Source: Aeromicrobium duanguangcaii (GTDB lineage: Bacteria; Actinomycetota; Actinomycetes; Propionibacteriales; Nocardioidaceae). From it: a DNA stretch of 64,000 nucleotides. Of this stretch, positions 54,487 to 63,831 are shown one piece after another. Positions within the stretch are counted from its first letter, which is position 1; the number at the start of each line of letters is the position of its first letter. Position numbers and translations under genes: made by a program. The notes below the pieces were generated by a model that had not been told where the DNA came from, did no database searches, and saw only the letters and a list, made by a program, of their open reading frames with translations. Location: assembly GCF_024508295.1 (NCBI RefSeq), contig NZ_CP101990.1, forward strand, positions 2,294,001 to 2,358,000, written 5' to 3'.

Positions 54487-54897
54487 TCAGACGCTCACGA
54501 AGAGACAGAACGGATGGCCCTCCGGGTCGGCCATCACGAACAGCGGCTCCTCGGCGTCGTCCGACTGATCCATCAGCAGTGACGCGCCGAGGGCCTCGGC
54601 CCGCGCCCGCTGGCGCCACAGCTCGTCCAGGTCCGGGACGGTGCAGTCCAGATGGAGCTGCATCGGCACGTCCGGGTCCGGCCACGTGGTCTGCTCGAGG
54701 CGATCGACGCGTTGGAACGCGAGCGCTCCGGAGCCGTCCCGGTGGCGCAGGACCAGCCAGTCGGCGGGGCCCTCGTCCGCCCGCGGCTCGTCGCCGGGCC
54801 GGTACTGCAGCCCGAAGAGCTCGCGGTAGAACTCGGCCGTGCGTCGTACGTCGGTCGCGTCGATGACGGTCTGGCGCAGTTGCGGGTACGCGGTCAT
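54487..54897 (-). CDS. VOC-family (glyoxalase/bleomycin resistance-like) protein
   Basis: The 136-aa protein has the paired beta-alpha-beta units of the vicinal oxygen chelate fold: TVIDATDVRRTAEFYRELFG at the start and LFVMADPEGHPFCLFV near the end. It may bind a metal and a small substrate, but the metal ligands are not clear. Convergent with the proline-rich gene. Confidence 0.87.
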   Translation of the reverse strand: MTAYPQLRQTVIDATDVRRTAEFYRELFGLQYRPGDEPRADEGPADWLVLRHRDGSGALAFQRVDRLEQTTWPDPDVPMQLHLDCTVPDLDELWRQRARAEALGASLLMDQSDDAEEPLFVMADPEGHPFCLFVSV

Positions 54898-54949
54898 GTC
54901 CGCATGGTCCTCGCAACGGCCGACGGTGACAACCGTTCGGCGCAGCCGG

Positions 54950-55807
54950 TCAGCCGGGAAGCTCGCCGCCGTACCACTGCTCGATCAGCCACCGCGAGAT
55001 CGAGACCTTCGGCGGAGGCAGCACGATCCCCTCGGACTCGATCGCCGCGGCCAGCTCATCGCGGGTGAGCCAGAGCGCCTCGGCGATCTCGGTGTCGTCC
55101 AGCACCAGGTCGGTCGTGGTGGCCCGGGCGTTGAATCCCAGCATCAGGCTCTGCGGGAAGGGCCACGGCTGGCTGGCGAGGTAGGTGGCCTCGTCGACGA
55201 CCAGCCCGACCTCCTCGGCGACCTCGCGGCGCACCGCGTCCTCGAGCGTCTCGCCCGGCTCGACGAAGCCGGCCAGGGTCGAGAACCGGCCCTCGGGCCA
55301 CGTGGGGTTGCGCGCCAACAGGACGCGATCGTCGTCGTCGGTGACGAGCATGATGACGGCGGGGTCGGTGCGCGGGTAGTGCTCGGTGCCGCACGACGGA
55401 CAGACCCGCAGGTGGCCCGCCTGCTCGGTGTAGAGGTACTCGCCGCAGCGCGAGCAGTACGTGTGCGCCTGCAGCCAGCGGGCCAGGCCCACGGCGTGGA
55501 TCGCCAGGGAGAGCTCGTCGGGATCGAGCAGCGGCGCGAGCGTGCGGATGCTGACCGGGGCCAGCTCGGCCGGGACCCGCGAGACCGCCACGGCGGCGTG
55601 GCGCCGGCCGTTCTGGTCGCCCAGCAGGATCCACTCGCCGTCGGGCGCCTCGTCGACCGGGACCCACCGCAGAGCGGGTCCGTCGATGGTGGCGACGTGC
55701 TCGCCGCCGAGAACCAGGACTCTCAGATCCGGGGTCCTCCACAGCTCATCGCGTCGCCGCAGGTTTCCCGCCCGGTCGTGCCGGGCCCGGTCGAACGCGA
55801 ACTCCAC
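54950..55807 (-). CDS. nudC: NAD(+) diphosphatase NudC
   Basis: The 285-aa Nudix enzyme splits NAD(H), and in known relatives removes NAD caps from RNA. It has the NudC zinc motif CSRCGE and CPSCGTEHYPR, the Nudix box GFVEPGETLEDAVRREVAEE and the signature SQPWPFPQS that follows in NudC. GTG 55807 lies 5 nt after a TACGGT -10 box, inside the end of adnA on the same strand. Equivalent to Rv3199c. Confidence 0.93.
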   Translation of the reverse strand: MEFAFDRARHDRAGNLRRRDELWRTPDLRVLVLGGEHVATIDGPALRWVPVDEAPDGEWILLGDQNGRRHAAVAVSRVPAELAPVSIRTLAPLLDPDELSLAIHAVGLARWLQAHTYCSRCGEYLYTEQAGHLRVCPSCGTEHYPRTDPAVIMLVTDDDDRVLLARNPTWPEGRFSTLAGFVEPGETLEDAVRREVAEEVGLVVDEATYLASQPWPFPQSLMLGFNARATTTDLVLDDTEIAEALWLTRDELAAAIESEGIVLPPPKVSISRWLIEQWYGGELPG

Positions 55808-55810
55808 GCT

Positions 55811-58800
55811 TCACCGTAACCCGAGTCGGGCCTCGAGGGCCTCTCGGTCGGGCAGGTCGGCGAACGTGTGCGACTCGCCGAGCCGGACGTAGTGGAAGGT
55901 CCCGACCACCCGCTGCGGGTCGATGCCCTGCAGTTCCGCCCACGCGAGGCGGTAGAGCGCGAGCTGCAGCTCGTCCGCGTCGGCCACCCGGTTGGTCTTC
56001 CAGTCGACGACCTCGAAGCCCTCGGTGCCGTCCTCGAGCCGCATCGGGAACACGGCGTCGATCCGCCCGATGATCTGCTGACCGCCCAGGCGCAGCGTGA
56101 ACGGCGTCTCGACGGCGACGGGCTCGCGGCCGGCGAACGGTCCGGACTCGAAGGCCTCTTTCAGCGCGTCCAGATCGGACTCGTCGGCCACCTCGGCATC
56201 GCCGCGGCCGGGCAGCTCGTCGGGGTCGAGCAGGGTCTGCTGGCCGTACCGGGCCTCGATCCAGGCGTGGAACCGCGTGCCGAAGCGTGCCGCCGCCGAG
56301 GGTCGCCGGGGCATCGGCCGCGCCAGCGAGGCCACGAATGCCTCCTCGTCCTGCGCCAGCGCCAACACGTCGGTGGCCGAGAGCGAGGCGGGCAGGTCCA
56401 CCACGACCTGGTGCTCGGCTCGGGCCCGGGCCTCCTCGAGCAGCAGGTCGAGGTCGGTGCGCAGCTCGGCCAGGCGTGGATCCGCCTCGACCGGCAGCGC
56501 CTCCTCGCCGGAGAGGTGCTGGCGGACGGCGTCGGCGAGTGCGCGGCGCTGCTCGAAGGAGGTCAGGGCGACAGGCCACGGCACGGTCTGGTCGACCAGG
56601 TGCGGGTTCTGGTCGTCGTCGGCCGGGGGCTCGGCCCACGTGATCGGCGCGGTCCCCCGCTGCGCCAGCCAGTCGCGGACATCGACGAGGAAGGCCGACT
56701 CGGCGCGGGGGCGCAGCTGGGTGCGGCCCCAGCGGTGTCCGCTGACGTGGAGGCGGCGCTTCGCGCGGGTGAACGCCACGTAGGCCAGCCGGGTCTCCTC
56801 CATCAGCGCATCGCGCCGGGTGTCCTCCTCGAAGGCCTTCTTGGCCGGGCTGGTGAACTCGGCGATCTGCGGCACGAAGTCGACGTCGCCGCGCAGCGGG
56901 GCGGGGAGCGCCTTGGCGACGGTGGGCCATCGCGAGCGCCCGCGACCGGACGGGAAGACGGTGCCGGAGACGAACGGCACGAAGACCTCCTCGAACTCCA
57001 GGCCCTTCGCACGGTGAATCGTCAGCAGCTTGATCGAGTCGGCGTCGGACGGAGCGCTGAGCTCCATCCCCTCGTTGTACTCGCGCTCGGCGTCGAGGTG
57101 GGCCAGCAGTCCCGGCAGCGAGGCGTACCGGTCGTGCTGGGCGTAGTCGCCGATGGCGTCCATCAGCAGCGCGAGGTTGTCGGTGGGCACCCCCGCGACC
57201 GGCAGCTCGACGTCGAGGTCGAGCTCGGTCACGACCCGACGGGCGAGGTCGAGCAGCGGCTCGTGGGCGTGACGACGCAGCCGACGCAGCATCGAGGCGA
57301 GGTCGGCGAAGCGACGTCTGGCGTGCTCGGAGTACGGCCGGTCGCCCGGGTCCTCGACGGCCTCGGCCAGCGAGACGATCTCGGTCGGGTCGACGCCGGT
57401 GGTCGCCTCGTCGAGCGCGGCCTGCAGGACGGCGTCGGGGTCGCTGCTGTCGACCTGGTCGCCGTCGCGCCACATCCGGCCCAGCTCGGCGGCTCGCTGG
57501 CCCAGCAGGGCCAGATCGCGCTCGCCGATGCGCCAGCGCACGCCGGTCATGAGTCGCAGCAACGCCGGGTTGGCGGTGACGTCGTCCAGGATCGCCAGGA
57601 CCGAGAGCACGTCGACGACCTCGGGCTGCTGGAGCAGGCCGGTGAGGCCCACGATCTCGACCGGCAGTCCACGTGACCGCAGGGCGCGGACGATCTCGGG
57701 GTTCTCGTTGGTGGTGCGGACCAACACCGCGATCTCGCGCCGCGGCACGCCGCGCTCGACCGAGTCGACGACGAGGTCGACGAGCGCTTCGATCTCCTCG
57801 GCGACGCCGGTGTGCAGCGCGACCGACACCTCGCCCCGGGGGTTCTCGGGGGCGGCGCGCAGCGGCGTGACGATGTCGGAGATGCCCGGCGAGCCGTAGT
57901 ACTCGCGTGCCACGTAGCCGGCCAGGTCGATGATCTCGGGCGCACAACGGCGGGTGACGTCGAGGCTGAACAGCCGCCCCTTCTCGCCGTCGGCGCCGGG
58001 GAAGTCGTCGAGGAACGCGGTGAGGTTGCCCGAGGCGGCGCCACGCCAGCCGTAGATGCCCTGGGCCGGGTCGCCCACGGCGCTGATCGGCCGCCCGGCG
58101 AACAGCGACTGCAGCAGATCGCGCTGGGCGACCGAGGTGTCCTGGTACTCGTCGAGCAGGACGACGTCGTACCGCTCGCGCAGCACCTGCTGGACCTCGG
58201 GCAGCGTTGCCAGCTGGGCGCCCCAGGCCATCTGGTCGGAGAAGTCCATGACGCCGGCCTCGGCCTTGGCCGCGCGGTACTCGTCGACCAGGTCGGCCAG
58301 CTCGTCGCGCTTGAGGCAGGCCGCGACGATCTCGTCGTGCCACTTGAGCGGCTTCTCGACCGACTGCGCCCGCTCGACCGTGGTGCGGTCGAACTCGCGC
58401 AACTCCTCGGTGGTGACGAGGTGCTCGGACAGCTGACCGTCGAGGTCGAGCAGGTCGCCGATCACGGTGGGCAGCCAGGCCGAGACGTGGCGCAGTGGGC
58501 CGTCGTGACCGCGCGCGACCCGGGCCGCGATCTGGAACCGGGTGGCGTCGGCCAGCACCCGCAGGTCGGGCTCGATGCCCATCCGCAGGCCGTGCTCGGC
58601 GATCAGCGTGCCGGCGAACGCGTGATAGGTCGACACGGTCGGCTCGCCGAACTCGGAGAAGTCACCCACCTTGTCCAGCGAGTCACGAACGCGGCCGGCC
58701 AGCTCGGCGGCCGCCTTGGACGTGAAGGTCAGGCCGAGCAGCCGGTCGGGCGCGTACCCGAGGTGGCCGACGAGCCACACGACTCGTGCGGCCATGACGG

Positions 58801-58939
58801 CCGTCTTGCCCGCGCCGGCGCCCGCGATGATCGCCTGCGGCAGCGCCGGGTCGGCCGTGATCGCGGCGAGCTGCTCGTCGCTGAACGGGATGCCCAGGAT
58901 CGTCTTCAGGTGGTCGGTGTCGCGCACGAGCGGCGTCAC
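55811..58939 (-). CDS. adnA: AdnA, helicase-nuclease subunit of the actinobacterial double-strand-break resection complex
   Basis: The 1042-aa subunit pairs with AdnB to resect DNA ends, replacing RecBCD/AddAB in mycobacteria. The helicase has Walker A AGAGAGKTAVMAARVV, Walker B LLDEYQDTSVAQ, TIHRAKGLEFEEVFVPF and VAFTRAKRRLHV. The C-terminal RecB-like nuclease has GRIDAVFP and FEVVDWKTNR with no iron-sulfur cysteines. GTG 58939 overlaps the AdnB stop (GTGA). Order adnB-adnA matches Rv3202c-Rv3201c. Assigned as AdnA because the AGAGAGKT start and lack of Fe-S motif fit that subunit. Confidence 0.92.
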   Translation of the reverse strand: MTPLVRDTDHLKTILGIPFSDEQLAAITADPALPQAIIAGAGAGKTAVMAARVVWLVGHLGYAPDRLLGLTFTSKAAAELAGRVRDSLDKVGDFSEFGEPTVSTYHAFAGTLIAEHGLRMGIEPDLRVLADATRFQIAARVARGHDGPLRHVSAWLPTVIGDLLDLDGQLSEHLVTTEELREFDRTTVERAQSVEKPLKWHDEIVAACLKRDELADLVDEYRAAKAEAGVMDFSDQMAWGAQLATLPEVQQVLRERYDVVLLDEYQDTSVAQRDLLQSLFAGRPISAVGDPAQGIYGWRGAASGNLTAFLDDFPGADGEKGRLFSLDVTRRCAPEIIDLAGYVAREYYGSPGISDIVTPLRAAPENPRGEVSVALHTGVAEEIEALVDLVVDSVERGVPRREIAVLVRTTNENPEIVRALRSRGLPVEIVGLTGLLQQPEVVDVLSVLAILDDVTANPALLRLMTGVRWRIGERDLALLGQRAAELGRMWRDGDQVDSSDPDAVLQAALDEATTGVDPTEIVSLAEAVEDPGDRPYSEHARRRFADLASMLRRLRRHAHEPLLDLARRVVTELDLDVELPVAGVPTDNLALLMDAIGDYAQHDRYASLPGLLAHLDAEREYNEGMELSAPSDADSIKLLTIHRAKGLEFEEVFVPFVSGTVFPSGRGRSRWPTVAKALPAPLRGDVDFVPQIAEFTSPAKKAFEEDTRRDALMEETRLAYVAFTRAKRRLHVSGHRWGRTQLRPRAESAFLVDVRDWLAQRGTAPITWAEPPADDDQNPHLVDQTVPWPVALTSFEQRRALADAVRQHLSGEEALPVEADPRLAELRTDLDLLLEEARARAEHQVVVDLPASLSATDVLALAQDEEAFVASLARPMPRRPSAAARFGTRFHAWIEARYGQQTLLDPDELPGRGDAEVADESDLDALKEAFESGPFAGREPVAVETPFTLRLGGQQIIGRIDAVFPMRLEDGTEGFEVVDWKTNRVADADELQLALYRLAWAELQGIDPQRVVGTFHYVRLGESHTFADLPDREALEARLGLR

Positions 58940-61900
58940 TGCGGCCCTCCGATCGTGGGTCCGGTGAAGACGGGGCACAGCGGCTGGAAGTCGCAGAAGC
59001 CGCAGTGGTCGTTCGGCCGGGCGACGAGCTGTTCGTCGCGCACGGTGCGGGCCGACTGGGTCAGCAGGTCCAGGGCGAAGAACGGCTGGTCGCCGGACTC
59101 GCTCGGCGCTGCCTGCGGCTGGACCTTGGGCGAGTCGGGGTCCTTCGCGCCCGCCGGAGTGCGCAGCTGCACGAGCTCGGCACCGCCGGAGCGGGCATCC
59201 GTGATCCCGAGGGACTCGACGGCGCCGTGCTCGACGGCCACCTGGTAGATGCCCAACTGCGCATGCTCGGCGATCTTGCGCGGCGCCGGGGCGTTGCGGC
59301 TGGTCTTGAAGTCGACCACGTGGACACGACCCTGCGAGTCGATCTCGACCCGGTCCATCGAGCCGCGCAGCAGGACCTCCTCGCCCCCGACGACGACCGT
59401 GGCCGTGAAGGCATGCTCGGCCGCGAGCGCCGTGCGCGGATTGGCGCGGTGCCAGCGCGCGAAGCGCACCAGAGTCTCGTGCGCGGCCTGGCGCTCGCGC
59501 TCGCCCAGCCAGGCGGCCTGGTGGTCGAGCCGGTGCCAGACCTCGTCGAGGCGGGCGGCCATCGCGACCTCGTCGGGCTCGACGCCGCGCTGGACGACGT
59601 CGGCGGCCAGCGCGTGCACGATCGAGCCGAAGCCCTGCGCGGACGTGGACGCGGACTCGCCGTGGGCCTCGCGGCCGAGGAACCAGCGCAGCGAGCAGGC
59701 GGTGATCCCCTCGACGGCGGACCCCGACAGTGCCAGCGGCTGGTCCTCGGGCCGCCAGGGCGTCTCCGACCTCGAGGTCTCGGCCAAGCCCCACCACCGG
59801 TCGGGATCGGCCGGGCGGGTGAGCGCCAGGTCGGCGCGGACGATCTCGGCCAGCATCGCGGCGGTCTCGTCGCGCACGACGGGATCGTCGGTCTGCTCGC
59901 CGATGCGGCGCAGCTCGGCGACGACCCCACGCAGCGACACCGGTCGGACCGGTCGGCCGAGCGGCAGGGCCTCGGCATCGCCGAAGCCCGCGGTCAGCAG
60001 CTCGGACACGAACCGCGAGGGCTGATCGCCGTCGTCGGTGGGCGTCTGGACGGCCGTGACGACGAGCCGTCGGGTGGCGCGCGTGCAGGCGACGTAGAAC
60101 AGCCGGCGCTCCTCGCGCAACTGCTCGCCACGCGAACCCGGAGCGACGGGTCCGTCCAGGTGCTCGGACCGCAGCAGGCTGCCCCGGCTGCGCAGGTCGG
60201 GCCATCGCTGGGCCTGGACCCCCGCCACGACGACGAGCGGCCACTCCAGGCCCTTGGAGCGGTGCGCGGTCATCAGGCGGACGGCATCGGGCCGCGCGGC
60301 GCTGGACTCGAGCTGGTCGGCCGGGATCTGCTGGGCTCGCAGCTCGGCGACGAAGTTGACGGTGTCGCGGCGCCGACCGCCCTCCTCGGCCCGGGCGGCA
60401 TGACGGAACAGGGCGCAGACGGCGTCGAGGTCGCGGTCGGCGTGGGCCCGGCCCTCGACCGTGCCCCACTGCTCGCGCAGCCGGGTGGGCCAGCGGGTGC
60501 CGTCCCACAGCAGCCACAGCGCCTGCTCGGGCGGCTCACCGCGGCGCAGGATGGCAGCGGCCCGACCCAGCAGCGCCGCGAGGTTGCGTGCGGCCTCGAC
60601 CGCGTCGGCCGTGGAGCGGTCGGTGGTGGACAGGCCGAGAGCGGCCGGGTCGTGCAGCGAGGCCGCGACGAGGTCGCTGGACGGCGTCTCGGGATCGCGG
60701 CGACGCAACGCCCGCCCGAGCCGTCGCATGGCCGGACCGTCGAGGCCGGCCAGCGGACCGGTCAGCAGCGCCTCGGCCATCTCGGCGTCGAGCGCCTCCT
60801 CGCGGGCGATGCGGTCGGCGGCCTCGAGCGCGAGCAGCAGGCTGCGGACGGCCGGCTCGGCCACGAGCGGCACCTCGTCACCCGCCACCTCGACCGGGAC
60901 ACCGGCGGGACCCAGCACCCGCTGCAGCCGGGTGAGATCGGCCCCCGTGCGCACCAGGACGGCCATGTCGGACCACGCGAGTCCGTCGTCGAGATGGGCA
61001 CGGCGCAGGGTCGCGGCGATGTGCTCGGCCTCGGCCGTGGCCGACGCGTAGGTGGCCACCTCGACCCGGCCGGGCTCGGGCGCGACCGACTGCAGGTTGC
61101 GGTGCCGCTCGGCCGCCCGCGCGTCGAGGCCCGGCGGGATCGGCGGATGACCCAGCGCGACACGCGCCGCCTCGAGGATGCGCGGACCGAAGCGCCGCGT
61201 GGTGGTCAGGGCGACCGTGGGCGCGGGCCGCCCAGCGGTGGAGAACTGCTCGGGGAAGCGGGTGATCGCGCCGGGATCGGCCCCACGGAAGCCGTAGATC
61301 GCCTGATCGTGGTCGCCGACGACCACGAGGTCACGGCCGTCGCCGGCCAGGTCGTGCAGCAGCCGGACCTGCAGCGGATCGGTGTCCTGGTACTCGTCGA
61401 CCACGACCAGCCGGAACCGGTCGCGCAGCACGCGCTGGTGGTCGCGGTCGCTGGCGATGGCGGCGGCGCGCGTGACCAGGTCGGTGTAGTCGGTGCGGTT
61501 CTGCAGGTCGATGACCTGGTGGTACTCCTCGATCGCGTCGGCGACCCGCGCCCACTCGGGACGCTCGCGGGTGGCGGCGAGGGCACGCAGGTCGTCGGGA
61601 TCGAGACCGCGGGTGACCGCCGCCGACATGAAGGACTGCAGCTCGGCCGCGAGGCCGCGGGTGCCCAGCGCCTCGCGCAGTGACGCCGGCCAGCTGGACG
61701 CGTCGTGGCCGCCGAGCAGGTCGGCCACCACGGCGTCGCGGGCCGGCGCGGTCATCAGCTCGGGCGGGGCGGCGAACGCCTCGGGGTCGCTGAACTCGCG
61801 CACCAGGGCGTAGCAGAACGCGTGGAAGGTCATCGCCGCCACGGTGCCCGACGTGCCGGGCAGCCGGCGGCCGATCCGATCGCGCAGCTCGCCGGCGGCC

Positions 61901-62124
61901 TTGCGGCTGAAGGTCAGCACGAGGATCTGGTCGGGGGTGAGCTCGCCGGACTCGATCCGGTCGACGACGACCTCGACCAGGGTCGTGGTCTTGCCCGTGC
62001 CGGGCCCGGCCAGGACGAGCAGCGGGCCACCCCGGTGATCGACGACCGACTGCTGCGCCTCGTCGAGCCGCGGCGGGTCGGCACGCACGCCTTCGGGGCG
62101 CTTCAGGACGAAATCGACGGGCAC
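58936..62124 (-). CDS. adnB: AdnB, helicase-nuclease subunit with iron-sulfur nuclease
   Basis: The 1062-aa subunit has Walker A AGPGTGKTTTLVEVVVDRI, Walker B VVDEYQDTDPLQ, TAHRSKGLEWPLVVVAGVQ and VACTRATRRLVV, then a C-terminal nuclease: RGSMDRVEID, VHVVDFKTSR. A Cys in ITACSLRWF plus CGFCDFQPLC at the end form the four-Cys iron-sulfur clasp of AddB/AdnB-type nucleases. GTG 62124 is used; the MGMT-like gene lies 43 bp upstream on the same strand. Partner of AdnA. Confidence 0.92.
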   Translation of the reverse strand: MPVDFVLKRPEGVRADPPRLDEAQQSVVDHRGGPLLVLAGPGTGKTTTLVEVVVDRIESGELTPDQILVLTFSRKAAGELRDRIGRRLPGTSGTVAAMTFHAFCYALVREFSDPEAFAAPPELMTAPARDAVVADLLGGHDASSWPASLREALGTRGLAAELQSFMSAAVTRGLDPDDLRALAATRERPEWARVADAIEEYHQVIDLQNRTDYTDLVTRAAAIASDRDHQRVLRDRFRLVVVDEYQDTDPLQVRLLHDLAGDGRDLVVVGDHDQAIYGFRGADPGAITRFPEQFSTAGRPAPTVALTTTRRFGPRILEAARVALGHPPIPPGLDARAAERHRNLQSVAPEPGRVEVATYASATAEAEHIAATLRRAHLDDGLAWSDMAVLVRTGADLTRLQRVLGPAGVPVEVAGDEVPLVAEPAVRSLLLALEAADRIAREEALDAEMAEALLTGPLAGLDGPAMRRLGRALRRRDPETPSSDLVAASLHDPAALGLSTTDRSTADAVEAARNLAALLGRAAAILRRGEPPEQALWLLWDGTRWPTRLREQWGTVEGRAHADRDLDAVCALFRHAARAEEGGRRRDTVNFVAELRAQQIPADQLESSAARPDAVRLMTAHRSKGLEWPLVVVAGVQAQRWPDLRSRGSLLRSEHLDGPVAPGSRGEQLREERRLFYVACTRATRRLVVTAVQTPTDDGDQPSRFVSELLTAGFGDAEALPLGRPVRPVSLRGVVAELRRIGEQTDDPVVRDETAAMLAEIVRADLALTRPADPDRWWGLAETSRSETPWRPEDQPLALSGSAVEGITACSLRWFLGREAHGESASTSAQGFGSIVHALAADVVQRGVEPDEVAMAARLDEVWHRLDHQAAWLGERERQAAHETLVRFARWHRANPRTALAAEHAFTATVVVGGEEVLLRGSMDRVEIDSQGRVHVVDFKTSRNAPAPRKIAEHAQLGIYQVAVEHGAVESLGITDARSGGAELVQLRTPAGAKDPDSPKVQPQAAPSESGDQPFFALDLLTQSARTVRDEQLVARPNDHCGFCDFQPLCPVFTGPTIGGPQ

Positions 62125-62167
62125 GTGCCCATGGAACCAGACGGCACCGACACATCCCCCGGACGTG

Positions 62168-62458
62168 TCAGAAGTCCGGCGCGAGGGCCTCGACGACCAC
62201 CACGCGACCGTTGCGGACCGGCGTCCCCTCGTCGCGCCAGTGCTGCTGGGCGTCGACGATCAGGTGCGGCGGCAGCGTCCCGTCGGCGCGGACGACCCGC
62301 CACCACGGCACGCCGTGCCCCTCCAAGGACATGACCCGCCCGACCTGGCGCGCGCCCCCACGGCCGAGCCGCTCGGCGATGAGGCCGAAGGTCGCCACGG
62401 ATCCCGATGGGATCTGCTCGACGACCTCCAGCACCGCCTCGGTGAACGACTCGTCCAT
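62168..62458 (-). CDS. alkyltransferase-like protein (ATL) of the MGMT family
   Basis: The 96-aa protein is the DNA-binding half of O6-methylguanine-DNA methyltransferase: TFGLIAERLGRGGARQVGRVM helix-turn-helix. The usual active-site PCHRV reads PWWRV, with Trp replacing the alkyl-accepting Cys. ATLs bind O6-alkylguanine without repair and hand the lesion to nucleotide excision repair. It lies next to adnB; equivalent to Rv3204. Confidence 0.9.
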   Translation of the reverse strand: MDESFTEAVLEVVEQIPSGSVATFGLIAERLGRGGARQVGRVMSLEGHGVPWWRVVRADGTLPPHLIVDAQQHWRDEGTPVRNGRVVVVEALAPDF

Positions 62459-62485
62459 GGGGTCATCCTCCCGCGGGAGGACCGA

Positions 62486-63685
62486 TCAGTAGGTGGGCTG
62501 GCTGGGATCGATCTGGTTGACCCACGCCACGACGCCGCCGCCGACGTGCACGGCGTCGGAGTAGCCGGCGCCCTTGAGCACGGCCAGCGCCTCGGCCGAG
62601 CGCACGCCCGACTTGCAGTGCAGGACGATCTGCTTGTCCTGCGGCAGCCGGTCGAACGCCTTGCCGGCGAGGACCTCGCCCTTGGGGATCAGCACGGAGC
62701 CCGGGATCTTGTTGATCTCGTACTCGTTCGGCTCGCGCACGTCGACCAGCACGAAGTCGCGCTGGCCCTCCTCACGCTCCTTGAGCCAGCCCTCCAGCGT
62801 CGACACCGAGATCGTGGCATCGGCGGCCGCGTCGGCGGCCTCGGTGCTGATCGCGCCGCAGAACGCCTCGTAGTCGCCCATCAGCTCGGTGGGCAGCACG
62901 CCGTTGGGGTCGCGACGGACCTTGAGCGTCGTGTACCGCATCTCGAGCGCGTCGTAGACCATGAGGCGGCCGATGAGCGGGTCACCGATGCCGGTGATCA
63001 GCTTGATCGCCTCGGTGACCATGATCGAGCCGATCGAGGCGCACAGGACGCCCAGCACGCCACCCTCGGCGCACGACGGGACCATGCCCGGCGGCGGCGG
63101 CTCGGGGTAGAGGTCGCGGTACTGCGGACCCTCCTGGGCCCAGAACACCGACACCTGGCCCTCGAAGCGGTAGATCGAGCCCCACACGTAGGGCTTGTTC
63201 AAGATGACGGCCGCGTCGTTGACGAGGTAGCGCGTCGCGAAGTTGTCGGTGCCGTCGAGGATCAGGTCGTACTGGCTGAAGATCTCGAGCACGTTGTCGG
63301 TGTCGAGGCGCACGTTGTGCGTGATGACGTTGACGTACGGGTTGGTCTCGGCGACCGACTCCGCGGCGCTGATGACCTTCGGCTTGTCGATGTCGGACTG
63401 ACCGTGGATGACCTGACGCTGCAGGTTCGACTCGTCGACGACGTCGTCGTCGATGATCCCCAGCGTGCCGACACCGGCAGCGGCCAGGTACAGCAGCGCG
63501 GGGCTGCCCAGGCCACCGGCGCCGATGACCAGGACCTTCGCGTTCTTCAGGCGCTTCTGACCCGTCATGCCCACATCGGGGATGATCAGGTGGCGGCTGT
63601 AGCGACGGACCTCGTCGACAGTCAGTTCATCGGCGGGCTCGACCAGGGGCGCGACCACGGGCTTCTCCTTCGGTTGCTTGCTCAC
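62486..63685 (-). CDS. moeZ: adenylyltransferase/sulfurtransferase MoeZ
   Basis: The 399-aa protein joins a ThiF/MoeB adenylyltransferase (IGAGGLGSPALLYLAAAGVG, RQVIHGQSDI, GTDNFATRYLVND) to a C-terminal rhodanese domain with the active Cys in LHCKSGVRSAEAL. It activates small sulfur-carrier proteins for molybdopterin, thiamine or cysteine synthesis. ATG 63685 starts MSKQPKEKP. Equivalent to Rv3206c. The usual DUF3152 gene between it and the TetR gene is missing here. Confidence 0.93.
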   Translation of the reverse strand: MSKQPKEKPVVAPLVEPADELTVDEVRRYSRHLIIPDVGMTGQKRLKNAKVLVIGAGGLGSPALLYLAAAGVGTLGIIDDDVVDESNLQRQVIHGQSDIDKPKVISAAESVAETNPYVNVITHNVRLDTDNVLEIFSQYDLILDGTDNFATRYLVNDAAVILNKPYVWGSIYRFEGQVSVFWAQEGPQYRDLYPEPPPPGMVPSCAEGGVLGVLCASIGSIMVTEAIKLITGIGDPLIGRLMVYDALEMRYTTLKVRRDPNGVLPTELMGDYEAFCGAISTEAADAAADATISVSTLEGWLKEREEGQRDFVLVDVREPNEYEINKIPGSVLIPKGEVLAGKAFDRLPQDKQIVLHCKSGVRSAEALAVLKGAGYSDAVHVGGGVVAWVNQIDPSQPTY

Positions 63686-63831
63686 CGGTGCACAACCGGG
63701 AGCAGGACTCCATTGTTCCTCGCCCGTCCCAGCATGTGGCGCCGCGTCCGCAAGATGGACAGCCGGCCACCGACCGTGCGGCGCCCCGCGGCCCCGGCGT
63801 TGAGAGCGACCCGTCGGTAACCTCCCGCTAG

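Noticed and set aside
59005..61683. 892-codon open frame on the plus strand opposite adnB
   Set aside because: Composition is rich in Arg, Gly, Ala and His with no fold or motif. It is a shadow of adnB caused by high GC at third codon positions.
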